From assembly GCA_018725205.1 (NCBI GenBank), contig QLUB01000052.1, positions 1-12,360 of the forward strand: a stretch of 12,360 nt of DNA. The letters run 5' to 3'. The DNA comes from a candidate division NPL-UPA2 bacterium. GTDB taxonomy: Bacteria; Bacillota; UBA994. This document shows, one piece after another, positions 1-7,349 of the stretch (the stretch's first letter is position 1; each line of letters starts with the position of its first letter). The notes under the pieces are model-generated. The model had not been told where the DNA came from, did no database searches, and saw only the letters and a program-made list of their open reading frames with translations. The position numbers and the translations under genes are program-made.

Positions 1-291
1 TTGGGCTCCGAGTGAAATCTGCATAGCAAGGATTAGCTTGCGCTTTGGCACGCGGTCAGCCACTACACCGGCTACGAGACTTAGGAGCATCACCGGTAAA
101 AATTGCATAACTCCAATGAGCCCGAGTAGGAAGGCCGAGTCAGTCATTTCGAGCACCAGCCAAGCTTGACTCGCCCTCTGCATCCACGAGCCGATGAGGG
201 ATACGCACTGTCCCGACCAAAACCAGCGGAAATTGCGGTGTCTAAGTGCTGCCAACGGGCTAGCTTTCGTCCTTATCTCCTCGATGCTCAT
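1..291 (-). CDS. MFS transporter, N-terminal part (cut by window start)
   Basis: These are the first 97 residues of a major facilitator superfamily permease, read on the minus strand with no stop before the window edge. The N-terminus is a short cytoplasmic segment ending in RHRNFRWFW, typical of the EntS/MFS_3 branch of drug and siderophore exporters. A first membrane helix lies at about residues 22-47 and a second at about 53-77. The cytoplasmic loop that follows reads GVVADRVPKRK (residues 75-85), the MFS motif A with Asp79 and Arg80. The ATG at 291 has a GGGGAGAGGA ribosome site just upstream; an out-of-frame ATG at 295 does not give this protein. A sigma-A-like promoter lies upstream. 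The substrate cannot be told from the visible part; proton-driven efflux is inferred from the family. Confidence 0.86.
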   Translation of the reverse strand, partial: MSIEEIRTKASPLAALRHRNFRWFWSGQCVSLIGSWMQRASQAWLVLEMTDSAFLLGLIGVMQFLPVMLLSLVAGVVADRVPKRKLILAMQISLGAQ

Positions 292-327
292 TCATTCCTC
301 TCCCCAAAAAACACATCGCTAAGCGAA

Positions 328-355
328 ATTATACCCTACAAAAAGATTTTGTCCT
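328..355 (-). promoter_or_regulatory. Predicted sigma-A promoter of the MFS gene
   Basis: On the minus strand there is a perfect -10 box TATAAT (333-328), a -35-like AGGACA (355-350, 4 of 6 matches to TTGACA) and a 16-nt spacer. The predicted transcript would start near 321 and carry a leader of about 30 nt before the MFS ATG at 291. It lies just after the radical SAM stop codon, so the MFS gene can be expressed independently of that gene. No terminator hairpin was seen between the two. Confidence 0.55.
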
Positions 356-371
356 ATCCCCTCCCGTTGCA

Positions 372-1283
372 TTATGAACCGATAACACGCAGCCCGAGTT
401 GCTTGGCCAGTTCCTTGGCGGCCCGCACTTGGCTTGGCGACACACGCTTATCGAGCGGCGGGTAGCGGCTAGCCAAATGCGCTGGGCGGTATTGTGCCAT
501 AACATTGACTGCCGCCCGTGGGGACACTTCCCTCGCGACAAAGCGCAGCACCTCCTCTGTGCCCGCTAAGTCATTGGGCATCACCAAGTGCCTAATCAAG
601 AGCCCGCGGTAGGCCACGCCGTGCTTGTCTACCGCTAGGTCCCCTACTTGTCGCTGCATCTCGCACACGGCAACCTTAGTGCGACTCGCGTAGTCAGGAG
701 CTGCCGAGTATAGTTCGCCGTACTTGTCGTCGGCATACTTTATATCCGGCATATAGATGTCCACCACCCCATCGAGTAAAGCCAGTGTCTCCGGCATTTC
801 ATAGCCGCTGGTGTTGTATACTAGCGGCAACGCGAGTCCTTGTCGCTCGGCGATGAGCAGGGCCGCAAAAATCGCGGGGACAAAATGGGTCGGGCTCACC
901 AGATTAATGTTCACACACCCGCGTCGGGCAAGCCAGAGCATTACTCGCGCTACCTCTTCTGCAGGCAAGGCGACACCCTGCCCTTCCCAGCTTATCTGCC
1001 AGTTTTGACAGAAGGCGCAGCGCAGCGTACAGCCCGCAAAAAAAATAGTGCCTGAGCCACCCCTGCCAACTAACACCCTTTCTTCGCCAAAGTGCGGCCC
1101 GCCGCTCGCTACCACCGTCTCTACTCCCATACGACAGAACCCGCGCTCACCCGCCGTACGATTAACACGGCAAAGGTGCGGGCAAAGAGTGCACGAATTT
1201 AACAGTGCCTGCGCCGCGCGGACTCTCTCCTCGAGTTGCTTTGCGCCAAGCTCCATATAACGCGGCAATGAATTGTCAGACAC
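372..1283 (-). CDS. PflX-like radical SAM protein (COG1313)
   Basis: Radical SAM enzyme resembling pyruvate-formate-lyase activating proteins, of the uncharacterised PflX (COG1313) type. With the GTG start at 1283 (AAGGGGGG 6 nt upstream) it has 303 residues, usual for the family. The [4Fe-4S]/SAM motif C-x3-C-x2-C is GCTLRCAFCQNW (Cys85, Cys89, Cys92). An N-terminal cysteine group, CTLCPHLCRVNR plus a later Cys (Cys31, 34, 38, 50), is the second hallmark of this family and may bind another metal cluster. Downstream, NLVSPTHF and DIYMPDIKY are typical family segments. The frame is open further upstream to an ATG at 1319 (GGGAG site) and a TTG at 1370, but those residues are Gly/Ser-rich and do not look like the family. 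The substrate is unknown; no glycyl-radical enzyme gene is nearby. Role in the cytoplasm inferred from the family. Confidence 0.88.
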   Translation of the reverse strand: MSDNSLPRYMELGAKQLEERVRAAQALLNSCTLCPHLCRVNRTAGERGFCRMGVETVVASGGPHFGEERVLVGRGGSGTIFFAGCTLRCAFCQNWQISWEGQGVALPAEEVARVMLWLARRGCVNINLVSPTHFVPAIFAALLIAERQGLALPLVYNTSGYEMPETLALLDGVVDIYMPDIKYADDKYGELYSAAPDYASRTKVAVCEMQRQVGDLAVDKHGVAYRGLLIRHLVMPNDLAGTEEVLRFVAREVSPRAAVNVMAQYRPAHLASRYPPLDKRVSPSQVRAAKELAKQLGLRVIGS

Positions 1284-1484
1284 CCTACTCCCCCCTTCCC
1301 CTATGGATTCACCACTCATGCCACTCCCACTATTACACGTACTATGTCCACCGTGGATTTCCTCTAGCAAGAGTTAACGCCTTAGATTTGCCCCCTCGGC
1401 TTAACGAAAAAACTCCCTTTTTCTCATACCTGTGCGGCATTTCAGGGGTAACATAGGTGTTGGAAAGTACATGGAGGTGTCGCT
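1284..1484. other. Divergent intergenic region, no clear promoter
   Basis: Two hundred bases separate the divergent radical SAM gene and the ABC permease gene. The left half may be translated if the radical SAM protein starts at 1319 or 1370. A weak A/T-rich inverted repeat (GAAAAA-N6-TTTTTC, about 1406-1423) is present. I could not find a convincing -35/-10 pair for either direction, nor a small gene. The plus-strand gene has a good ribosome site at its end (GGAGG, about 1473-1477). Confidence 0.4.
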
Positions 1485-2786
1485 ATGCATAATGCGATTC
1501 GCGGTGTGCGCAATATTGCACGCAGCAAGGTTCGCACCCTAACCGTTGCCCTGCTAATTGGGGTAACCATTTGCCTCTCCATCACCATGATGGCCATCAA
1601 TGTGGCCGTGGAAGCACAAGTACAAACTGTCGAAGCCTCTGTCGGTAACCTTGTTGAAATTCGCCCGGCAGGTACTTTCGGGGGTTTTGGTCGCGCCGAG
1701 CCGATGGCGGCATCGGTGCTGGAAGGCATGTCAGGAGTGCCCAATGTCTTGGAAGTAGCGCCGATGGTAGTGTTCCAACAGATGCGCAGGCCCTCCCCCG
1801 CAGAGATGAGGGACCCTGCCGCCGTGGCAGCGCTGATACGCGAGCGCATGGCGGTGATGGGCATAGTGCCGGGACAAAGCTTGCGGCTAATGGGCGGCGG
1901 CACGGCTGAGATTACGGCGGGGAGAACCTTTAGTGCCGATGACGCGGGCCAAGCTGTGGCTGTTGTCGGAAGTGCGGTGGCGGAAAACCGCAGCCTTGAA
2001 CTAGGCGGTGTGGTGACGGTCAACGGCGTAGACATGACCGTTATCGGCATTGCCACGGCCGGCAATCAATTCGGGGACGGCAGCGTGTTCTTGCCGCTCG
2101 GCACTGCACAGCGAGTGCTAGAGATGACCGATCAGATTTCACAGATCTACGTTAAGGTGAATGCCCTGCCCAATGTAGCAGGGGTCGTGGCTGCCCTGAA
2201 AGAGATGGTGGGCGACAGTGCTGATGTGGTCTCCCAAGGCGAGATGATGCTAGGGCGCGTGGGGCAGGCTATGGACCTCGTGCGCGGCACCACAAGTACG
2301 GGGCTATGGCTGGCACTAGGAGCCGCTGGCCTAGTAATTTGCGCCACGATGTTCCTGATCATTCGCGAACGTCAAAAAGAAATTGGCGTGCTTAAAGCTC
2401 TTGGCGCGAGCAGTAGCGATCTCTTGTCGGGCTTTGCTTGGGAAAGTGTCACTTTGGCGGCCATCGGTGCACTGGTGGGAGTGCTCTTGTTCTTGACCGT
2501 AGGACAACAGCTCGCCACAACTGTTCTGGCACAAGCCGTACCCCAGGCACCGCGGATCACGGGAGGTGCGATGCAGGGCGGGATGCAAGGCTTGCGTGGC
2601 ATGGGCCAAATGATGCTCCGCGGCGGCGGGTGGCAGGCGCAGCTCGGGGGCCTCTCGGTCAGCCTCTCTGGTGCCTTGCTGTTGCGCGCTTTAGGTGCCG
2701 CGTTGGGACTAGGCTTGCTCGGCGGACTCTTACCTGCGCTCTTTGCTCTGCGACTAAAACCTGCGGAGGTATTGCGCAATGAATAA
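1485..2786 (+). CDS. MacB/FtsX-type ABC transporter permease
   Basis: Inner-membrane permease of the type VII ABC family (MacB/LolC/FtsX fold), 433 residues. It has a first membrane helix at about residues 14-36, a long extracytoplasmic domain (about 37-265, MacB periplasmic-core type), then three helices at about 268-291, 315-340 and 390-425. RERQKEIGVLKALGAS (about 292-307) is the classic cytoplasmic coupling segment of FtsX domains, and the C-terminus LKPAEVLRNE is typical as well. The ATG has GGAGG 7 nt upstream. The stop overlaps the start of the ATPase gene by 8 nt, so the two form one transporter. An unusual Gly/Met-rich stretch lies in the loop between helices 3 and 4 (residues 360-382). 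Family members move lipids, lipoproteins, peptides or drugs or work as mechanotransmitters; the substrate here is unknown. Confidence 0.9.
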   Translation: MHNAIRGVRNIARSKVRTLTVALLIGVTICLSITMMAINVAVEAQVQTVEASVGNLVEIRPAGTFGGFGRAEPMAASVLEGMSGVPNVLEVAPMVVFQQMRRPSPAEMRDPAAVAALIRERMAVMGIVPGQSLRLMGGGTAEITAGRTFSADDAGQAVAVVGSAVAENRSLELGGVVTVNGVDMTVIGIATAGNQFGDGSVFLPLGTAQRVLEMTDQISQIYVKVNALPNVAGVVAALKEMVGDSADVVSQGEMMLGRVGQAMDLVRGTTSTGLWLALGAAGLVICATMFLIIRERQKEIGVLKALGASSSDLLSGFAWESVTLAAIGALVGVLLFLTVGQQLATTVLAQAVPQAPRITGGAMQGGMQGLRGMGQMMLRGGGWQAQLGGLSVSLSGALLLRALGAALGLGLLGGLLPALFALRLKPAEVLRNE

Positions 2787-3480
2787 AGCAGTAGAACTAC
2801 GTAAAGTTAGCCGGACGTACACGCTACATGGCAACGTCGTTCGCGCCCTAGATGAAGTCGATCTGGAGATTCCGGCGGGGATTTTAGCTTCCATTGTGGG
2901 GGCGAGCGGCAGCGGCAAAACCACCTTGCTTAATGTCATCGGCGGGCTAGACCGACCCACCAGCGGCGAAATCTACCTCCATGGCGAAGGGATGCATGCG
3001 CTGTCGGAAGAAGGGCTAGTGAAACATCGCCGCAAACTCTTGGGCTATATCTTTCAGAGCTACAACCTCATCCCTAACCTGTCGGCGATAGAGAACGTCG
3101 AATTGCCATTGGAATTTGCCCGCTACCCAAGTAGGGAACGACGCAAACGTGCCGAGCAGTGCTTACAAATGGCAGAACTAGGCCCAGCGCGCTGGCGCCA
3201 CCGTCCAGCACAGCTCTCCGGCGGCGAACAGCAGCGTGTGGCCATAGCTCGGGCTCTAGCCAACGACCCCAAGGTCATTCTGGCAGACGAGCCGACAGGA
3301 AACTTAGACAGCAAGACGGGTAAGCAGATTTTAAAACTCTTACGGAACCTAGTAGAGCAAGAACATCGCACCATCATCCTCATTTCACACGACAGCGATG
3401 TAGCAGCGGCGACTGACTTGACCGCCGAGCTAACGGACGGAGCGGTAACCCGCATTGTGCGGCGGGACCACTCAGCCTAG
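2779..3480 (+). CDS. ABC transporter ATPase, LolD/MacB type
   Basis: Nucleotide-binding subunit for the permease encoded just upstream, 233 residues, the normal length for LolD/MacB-like ATPases. Seen directly: Walker A GASGSGKTT (residues 41-49, Lys47), Q-loop in YIFQSYNLIP, signature LSGGEQQRVAIARAL (from 146), Walker B VILADEPTGNLD (Asp170, Glu171 as catalytic base) and H-loop His204 in ISHDSD. The Q-loop and the LSGGEQQ form are those of the subfamily that partners with FtsX-like permeases. The ATG lies inside the end of the permease gene (8-nt overlap), which implies translational coupling and equal production. It acts on the inner face of the membrane. Confidence 0.94.
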   Translation: MNKAVELRKVSRTYTLHGNVVRALDEVDLEIPAGILASIVGASGSGKTTLLNVIGGLDRPTSGEIYLHGEGMHALSEEGLVKHRRKLLGYIFQSYNLIPNLSAIENVELPLEFARYPSRERRKRAEQCLQMAELGPARWRHRPAQLSGGEQQRVAIARALANDPKVILADEPTGNLDSKTGKQILKLLRNLVEQEHRTIILISHDSDVAAATDLTAELTDGAVTRIVRRDHSA

Positions 3481-3495
3481 AGGGATTCACGACCA

Positions 3496-3528
3496 AATGG
3501 CGAAGAGATTAGTAGTCTCTTCGCCATT
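3496..3528 (+). terminator. Perfect 13-bp hairpin between ABC ATPase and aldolase
   Basis: The arms AATGGCGAAGAGA (3496-3508) and TCTCTTCGCCATT (3516-3528) are exact reverse complements around a 7-nt loop. The downstream stretch TATATTT is only a weak T-tract. The hairpin ends 6 nt before the GGAGG ribosome site of the aldolase. It could be an intrinsic terminator of the ABC operon, or an attenuator or stabilising element between two co-transcribed genes. Confidence 0.6.
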
Positions 3529-3545
3529 ATATTTGGAGGTGCGCC

Positions 3546-4487
3546 ATGTATAGAGGTATTTTTGCCCCCGTGCCCACTCCTTTTGCGGGCGAGTCCGTCG
3601 CTTGGGACAAGTTCGCCCTAAATGCCGCTAAATGGGGAGAAACCCCTTTGGCTGGTCTCGTCGTGGGCGGAAGCAACGGCGAGTTCGTGTTGCTGGAGCG
3701 CGAAGAAAAAACGGAGCTGGTGCGGGTGGCGCGATCGACTTTGCCGTCAAGCCAGCTAGTCATCGCCGGCACTAGTGAAGAATCCACGCTAGGCACCATT
3801 CGCTTGACACGAGCGTGTGCCGAAGCGGGGGCTGACGCTGCTCTCGTGCTTAATCCCTATTACTACAAGGATACCTACACCGACGCCGCTCTGAAACATT
3901 ACTTTCTCAGTGTGGCTGAGGCTTCGCCGATTCCGGTGCTGCTCTACAATATGCCCAAAAACACCGGGCTTAGTTTAAGCGTCAAATTAGTGTGCGAGCT
4001 GTCTAAGCACCCAAACATTGTCGGACTCAAGGACAGCTCCGGAAATATAGTGCAGATCGCCGAGATCATCGCCAACACTCCGCCTGAGTTTGTCACCCTT
4101 GCCGGCTCCGGGAGCTTCCTTTTGGCAGCACTCGCGGTCGGGGCGCGCGGCGGCACTATGGCGCTAGCGGTTGTGCTCCCTCACGCGTGCGTTAGACTTC
4201 TCGACCTTTTTAATGCCGGTAAACTAGACGAAGCGCGCACGCTCCAGCACAAATTGCTCGCACCTAACCACGCCGTCACCACTCGCTTTGGCGCGGCAGG
4301 CCTAAAAGCCGCTATCGAGCTCTTCGGCTTCTATGGCGGCGCCCCCCGTCCCCCGCTCTTGCCTTTGACCCCCGCCGAGCGCGAGCAAATCGCTGCGGTC
4401 TTTGCTTCGTTCACTTCAGCGCAGGCCGCGGACGATGCGCGGGCGCAAGGCGGCGAACACGGCGGCGGTAATCGCGAGGATAATTGA
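3546..4487 (+). CDS. DHDPS-superfamily aldolase, 4-hydroxy-2-oxoglutarate aldolase-like
   Basis: Class I (Schiff-base) aldolase/lyase of the DapA/NanA superfamily, 313 residues. The catalytic lysine is Lys162 in GLKDSSG and the conserved tyrosine is Tyr134 in LLYNMPKNTG. The substrate-carboxylate loop is GSNGEF (42-47) rather than the GTTGE of DapA; GSNGEF and the C-terminal part (LQHKLLAPNHAVTTRFG, FGFYGG) match what I recall of vertebrate 4-hydroxy-2-oxoglutarate aldolase HOGA1. It probably cleaves or forms a 4-hydroxy-2-oxo acid, giving pyruvate; the exact substrate is inferred. Start ATG with GGAGG 6 nt upstream. The last 24 residues (from about 290, TSAQAADD onwards) are hydrophilic, lie beyond the usual end of the family and are encoded antisense to the next gene. 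No lysine-pathway genes are adjacent. Confidence 0.88.
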   Translation: MYRGIFAPVPTPFAGESVAWDKFALNAAKWGETPLAGLVVGGSNGEFVLLEREEKTELVRVARSTLPSSQLVIAGTSEESTLGTIRLTRACAEAGADAALVLNPYYYKDTYTDAALKHYFLSVAEASPIPVLLYNMPKNTGLSLSVKLVCELSKHPNIVGLKDSSGNIVQIAEIIANTPPEFVTLAGSGSFLLAALAVGARGGTMALAVVLPHACVRLLDLFNAGKLDEARTLQHKLLAPNHAVTTRFGAAGLKAAIELFGFYGGAPRPPLLPLTPAEREQIAAVFASFTSAQAADDARAQGGEHGGGNREDN

Positions 4488-5411
4488 GCTGTTGACGATG
4501 ATTGTCCGCCAAGTGGCTTCGCCGAGCAGGATAGCGTTCATGCTGAGGTAGCCCCAGTAAAACGGCGACCAATACAGCACAAAATGCCAGCGTTCTGCCA
4601 AGAACATGGCCCCCAACACCGAGGCCAACACAGGCACGTACACGCCTTTCATGGCGGCGATGCCCGAGATGGGCTCGTCGTTTGTTACGCCGATCAGAAA
4701 CCCCACGACAAGGCTTATCGATGCCAGGCTGACAAGGCTCACTACGAACATCGCAATGTCGAAATCCCGAAACCCGAGGATGTACACCGCCATTGTGCTG
4801 CCTACAATCGGTGTCGCGAAACCGAGTAACCCTTTGCCGATAATAAACTCCCCTTTGCTGGCGGGGCTAACGTTCATGGCGCTGATGGTGTTGCTCATTT
4901 TTTCTTCGATCAGGTTAAGTAGAATCAGCATCCCACCCAGGACTGTAGTAAAGATAATAAGCAAGAGCCCGCCCTGGAGCTTCAGCGGCGACATCCCATA
5001 GTTAATGTCGCGCACACCTACACTCACTGGCAAAACCGCTTCGCCAGCTTGCAGGCGGCGCAGCACATTGCGCAAGACGATGTCTGTACCGGGCATTTCG
5101 TTACCATGGGCGATCAGCTCGTGCCCTTCCGGCGTCACCACTACTCCAAAGACATCATCTATGCGCATCACACGTTCTACCAGCGCTTCCCGCGTCGAGA
5201 AGGTTTCGACGTGAGTCAAGCGCGACAGCTCGCTAACTATGGCACTGCCGTCATCGAGCACGGCGACACGCAAGGGGCTAGCGGTCATGCCGCCCACAAA
5301 CAAGCGCAAAATTAGCGCTAGCAATATGGGAGCTAGCATGAGATATACCACCAGAAAATCGCGCAGTCCGGACTTTATATCACGTTTAACTATCACTAAG
5401 ATTCTTTTCAT
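4416..5411 (-). CDS. ABC-2 type permease, second of a pair
   Basis: Membrane subunit of an ABC-2 exporter (ABC2_membrane_3/NosY-like), 331 residues. One helix at about residues 17-40 is followed by an extracytoplasmic domain to about 150, then about five helices in the C-terminal half; EEKMSNTISAMNVSP is the typical cytoplasmic segment after the second helix. The ATG at 5411 follows GGGGGAGAGGG and starts 12 nt after the stop of the partner permease, so it is the last gene of the operon. Its final 24 codons plus stop overlap the aldolase gene on the other strand (4416-4487), and no terminator hairpin was seen there. With the partner permease and the ATPase it should form a heterodimeric exporter; the substrate is unknown. 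Confidence 0.9.
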   Translation of the reverse strand: MKRILVIVKRDIKSGLRDFLVVYLMLAPILLALILRLFVGGMTASPLRVAVLDDGSAIVSELSRLTHVETFSTREALVERVMRIDDVFGVVVTPEGHELIAHGNEMPGTDIVLRNVLRRLQAGEAVLPVSVGVRDINYGMSPLKLQGGLLLIIFTTVLGGMLILLNLIEEKMSNTISAMNVSPASKGEFIIGKGLLGFATPIVGSTMAVYILGFRDFDIAMFVVSLVSLASISLVVGFLIGVTNDEPISGIAAMKGVYVPVLASVLGAMFLAERWHFVLYWSPFYWGYLSMNAILLGEATWRTIIVNSSIILAITAAVFAALRPRIVRGLR

Positions 5412-5423
5412 GCCCTCTCCCCC

Positions 5424-6461
5424 TTACACGGTGATGGTGCGTTTGTAGCGCGCGTGTGCCAGAGCAAAGGCCAGCATCCCGAGCACAGCGAGCTGTACAA
5501 TGGCAATGAGCATGAGGTTGACGTTGCCGTTTTCGAACAGGACTTCACGGAAGGCAAAAAGCATCGAATAGGTTGGCAAAATCCTCACCCACCAGGGCGA
5601 GAACGACGGCATCAGGTAAGAGTACGACGCAAACATCAGCACAATCATGGCGGTGTACAAGACCTCCATCGCTTGTACCATGGAGTTAAAGTAACTGGCA
5701 ATGAGCAGCCCGAGTGCGGAGCCAAACAGATTGCTGGCGACAACTAGGGCTATAAGCCAAGGATAATTTGCGAGTCCGCCCCTGAGAAGTGCCACCACTA
5801 CCACCGAATTAACCAGCCCCATAAATAGCATTAAGAGCATCTTGCTCACGAGGTACTGCCCCGTGCTCAAAGGTGATACGGCGAGTGCCCGAATTACGCC
5901 CTCTTCTTTGTCCAAAAATATATAGGCGGCGATGATAAACAAACCCATGAGGGCAACGTTTATAGTCAGATATACAGGAATTAGGGAATCCCTGTCGCTG
6001 AGGCGAGGAGCGTTCGGCACGAGGACAGTAGTCACGGTGCGGCCCGTGAGACCGGGGACGCCCTCGAGCATGGCGCCCTCAACCGTGGCCTGTAACAAGG
6101 CCCGCGTTTGCTCGCTCTCATGCCCCTGCAAGACTACTTCGAGCCGCAGCCACGCCCCATCCTGCGACACAACCAGACCGCTGCTCATGCGGTCTTTTTG
6201 CATGGACTGCTCTAATTCGGCAAGCGAGTTAGCTAAGACAATCGTCGCTCCGCTGGCCTCTAGTTCGCCGACAACAACCGAACGCAGCGGAGCCGGCAAC
6301 TCCAAATACACATGCCGCGTCTCGGTACGGCTAAAGCTATCGGGCACTACAAACAACATAACGGCCACAAAGACTACGGCAATGATAATCTCCATGTAAA
6401 AATAGAGACCCTGCAAAGACAGCCTTATGTCCTGCAAAAATAAGGACCAGGTCTTTTTCAT
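5424..6461 (-). CDS. ABC-2 type permease, first of a pair
   Basis: ABC-2 exporter membrane subunit, 345 residues, with the same architecture as its neighbour: a helix at about residues 20-41, an extracytoplasmic domain to about 165, then five or six helices. DKEEGVIRALAVSPLSTGQYLVSKM is the counterpart of the cytoplasmic segment of the other permease, and the C-terminus is short and basic (HARYKRTITV). The two permeases share a plan but differ in sequence, which suggests an obligate heterodimer. The ATG at 6461 shares one base with the ATPase stop codon (TAATG), so translation is coupled. The product sits in the cytoplasmic membrane and is expected to export a lipid, peptide or drug-like substrate. 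Confidence 0.9.
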   Translation of the reverse strand: MKKTWSLFLQDIRLSLQGLYFYMEIIIAVVFVAVMLFVVPDSFSRTETRHVYLELPAPLRSVVVGELEASGATIVLANSLAELEQSMQKDRMSSGLVVSQDGAWLRLEVVLQGHESEQTRALLQATVEGAMLEGVPGLTGRTVTTVLVPNAPRLSDRDSLIPVYLTINVALMGLFIIAAYIFLDKEEGVIRALAVSPLSTGQYLVSKMLLMLFMGLVNSVVVVALLRGGLANYPWLIALVVASNLFGSALGLLIASYFNSMVQAMEVLYTAMIVLMFASYSYLMPSFSPWWVRILPTYSMLFAFREVLFENGNVNLMLIAIVQLAVLGMLAFALAHARYKRTITV

Positions 6462-7315
6462 TAGCTTAGCCCTCTGCCGGTTACGGCAATAAAGATTTCC
6501 TCGAGCGTGGCCTCTTTGGTGTGCATAGTTTGCACTGTGCCCTGTTCAAGCAAATGATTGAGTCTTTGTTGGTCTTCGCGGGCAGAGAGCGACATGCGCT
6601 CGGTCTTGAGCGCGCCGTCGGCCGTGTGCTCGACTTCTACTACCCTTTCGCCATATTGGAGCTTAAGATTGCGCGGGGAGTCTATGAGCCTAATTTCGCC
6701 GTCGACAATGAACGCGACTCGGTGGCAAAGCTCATCGGCTACCTGCATATTGTGAGTGGTAAGAAAGATGGTCGCGCCCTTCTGGTTCTTCTCCCTGATG
6801 ATGCCCTTAATGTCATGGGCAATTGCTGGGTCCAGCCCGGTAGTGGGCTCATCGAGAAACCACACATCTGGCTTGTTGATGAGACTGCGAGCAAAAGTCA
6901 GGCGATGCTTCATGCCCTTAGAGAACTCACCCGTACGCTTGCGCGCGACGTGATCTAAGCCTACCAAAGCGAGCAATTTCATGGGGTCTTCGGTGGGCAC
7001 ATCGAATAGACCGGCATAAAACTGCAAGTTCTCGAGCGCCGTGAGCTTGGCATAGACATTGGACTGCTCAAACGAGACCCCAAGCAGGTTGTAGAGCTCG
7101 CGCTTGGGATGTCGCATATCAAAACCCGCGACATTCACCTGTCCTGTTTGCAGCGGCAAGAGACCTGTCAGCACGCCTTGTGTCGTGGACTTGCCCGCGC
7201 CGGATGGCCCGAGGAAACCGAGCACCTCTCCCTTGGCAATCTCGAAACTGGCGTCTTTGACGGCTGCAGGTCCTCCTTTTTTGTAGCAGTGGCTTAACCC
7301 TTGAACTGTAATCAT
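6461..7315 (-). CDS. ABC-2 exporter ATPase
   Basis: ATP-binding subunit for the two permeases that follow, 284 residues. Seen directly: Walker A GPSGAGKST (36-44, Lys42), Q-loop Gln84 in SFEQSNVY, signature FSKGMKHRL (131-139, replacing the usual LSGGQ as is common in BcrA/CcmA/NatA-type drug exporters), Walker B VWFLDEPTTGLD (Asp155, Glu156) and H-loop His188 in TTHNM. About 90 residues after the H-loop end in TLEEIFIAVTGRGLS, a usual C-terminus for this subfamily. The ATG at 7315 has GGGGAGGG 6 nt upstream. It follows the repressor gene by 34 nt with no terminator between them. Confidence 0.94.
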   Translation of the reverse strand: MITVQGLSHCYKKGGPAAVKDASFEIAKGEVLGFLGPSGAGKSTTQGVLTGLLPLQTGQVNVAGFDMRHPKRELYNLLGVSFEQSNVYAKLTALENLQFYAGLFDVPTEDPMKLLALVGLDHVARKRTGEFSKGMKHRLTFARSLINKPDVWFLDEPTTGLDPAIAHDIKGIIREKNQKGATIFLTTHNMQVADELCHRVAFIVDGEIRLIDSPRNLKLQYGERVVEVEHTADGALKTERMSLSAREDQQRLNHLLEQGTVQTMHTKEATLEEIFIAVTGRGLS

Positions 7316-7349
7316 CTTTGTCCCTCCCCGTAAAATAATGGTTTTGTGG

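Noticed and set aside
1284..1370. Longer radical SAM protein starting with TTG at 1370 or ATG at 1319
   Set aside because: The extra 12-29 residues are Gly/Ser-rich and outside the family; GTG at 1283 has a better ribosome site. ATG 1319 remains possible.
1442..2065. Long minus-strand open frame (207 codons) opposite the MacB-type permease gene
   Set aside because: It is Ala/Thr/Pro-rich low-complexity translation antisense to a clearly conserved gene, with no ribosome site of note; a shadow frame of GC-rich coding DNA.
2372..2779. Minus-strand open frame of 135 codons opposite the same permease
   Set aside because: Composition is that of antisense translation (Pro/Ser/Arg/Lys-rich) with no recognisable domain.
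5932..6399. Plus-strand open frame of 155 codons opposite the first ABC-2 permease
   Set aside because: Thr/Ser-rich antisense shadow of a gene with clear family features; no promoter or ribosome site seen.
6521..6958. Plus-strand open frame of 145 codons opposite the exporter ATPase
   Set aside because: Antisense to all the conserved ATPase motifs; no independent evidence of coding.
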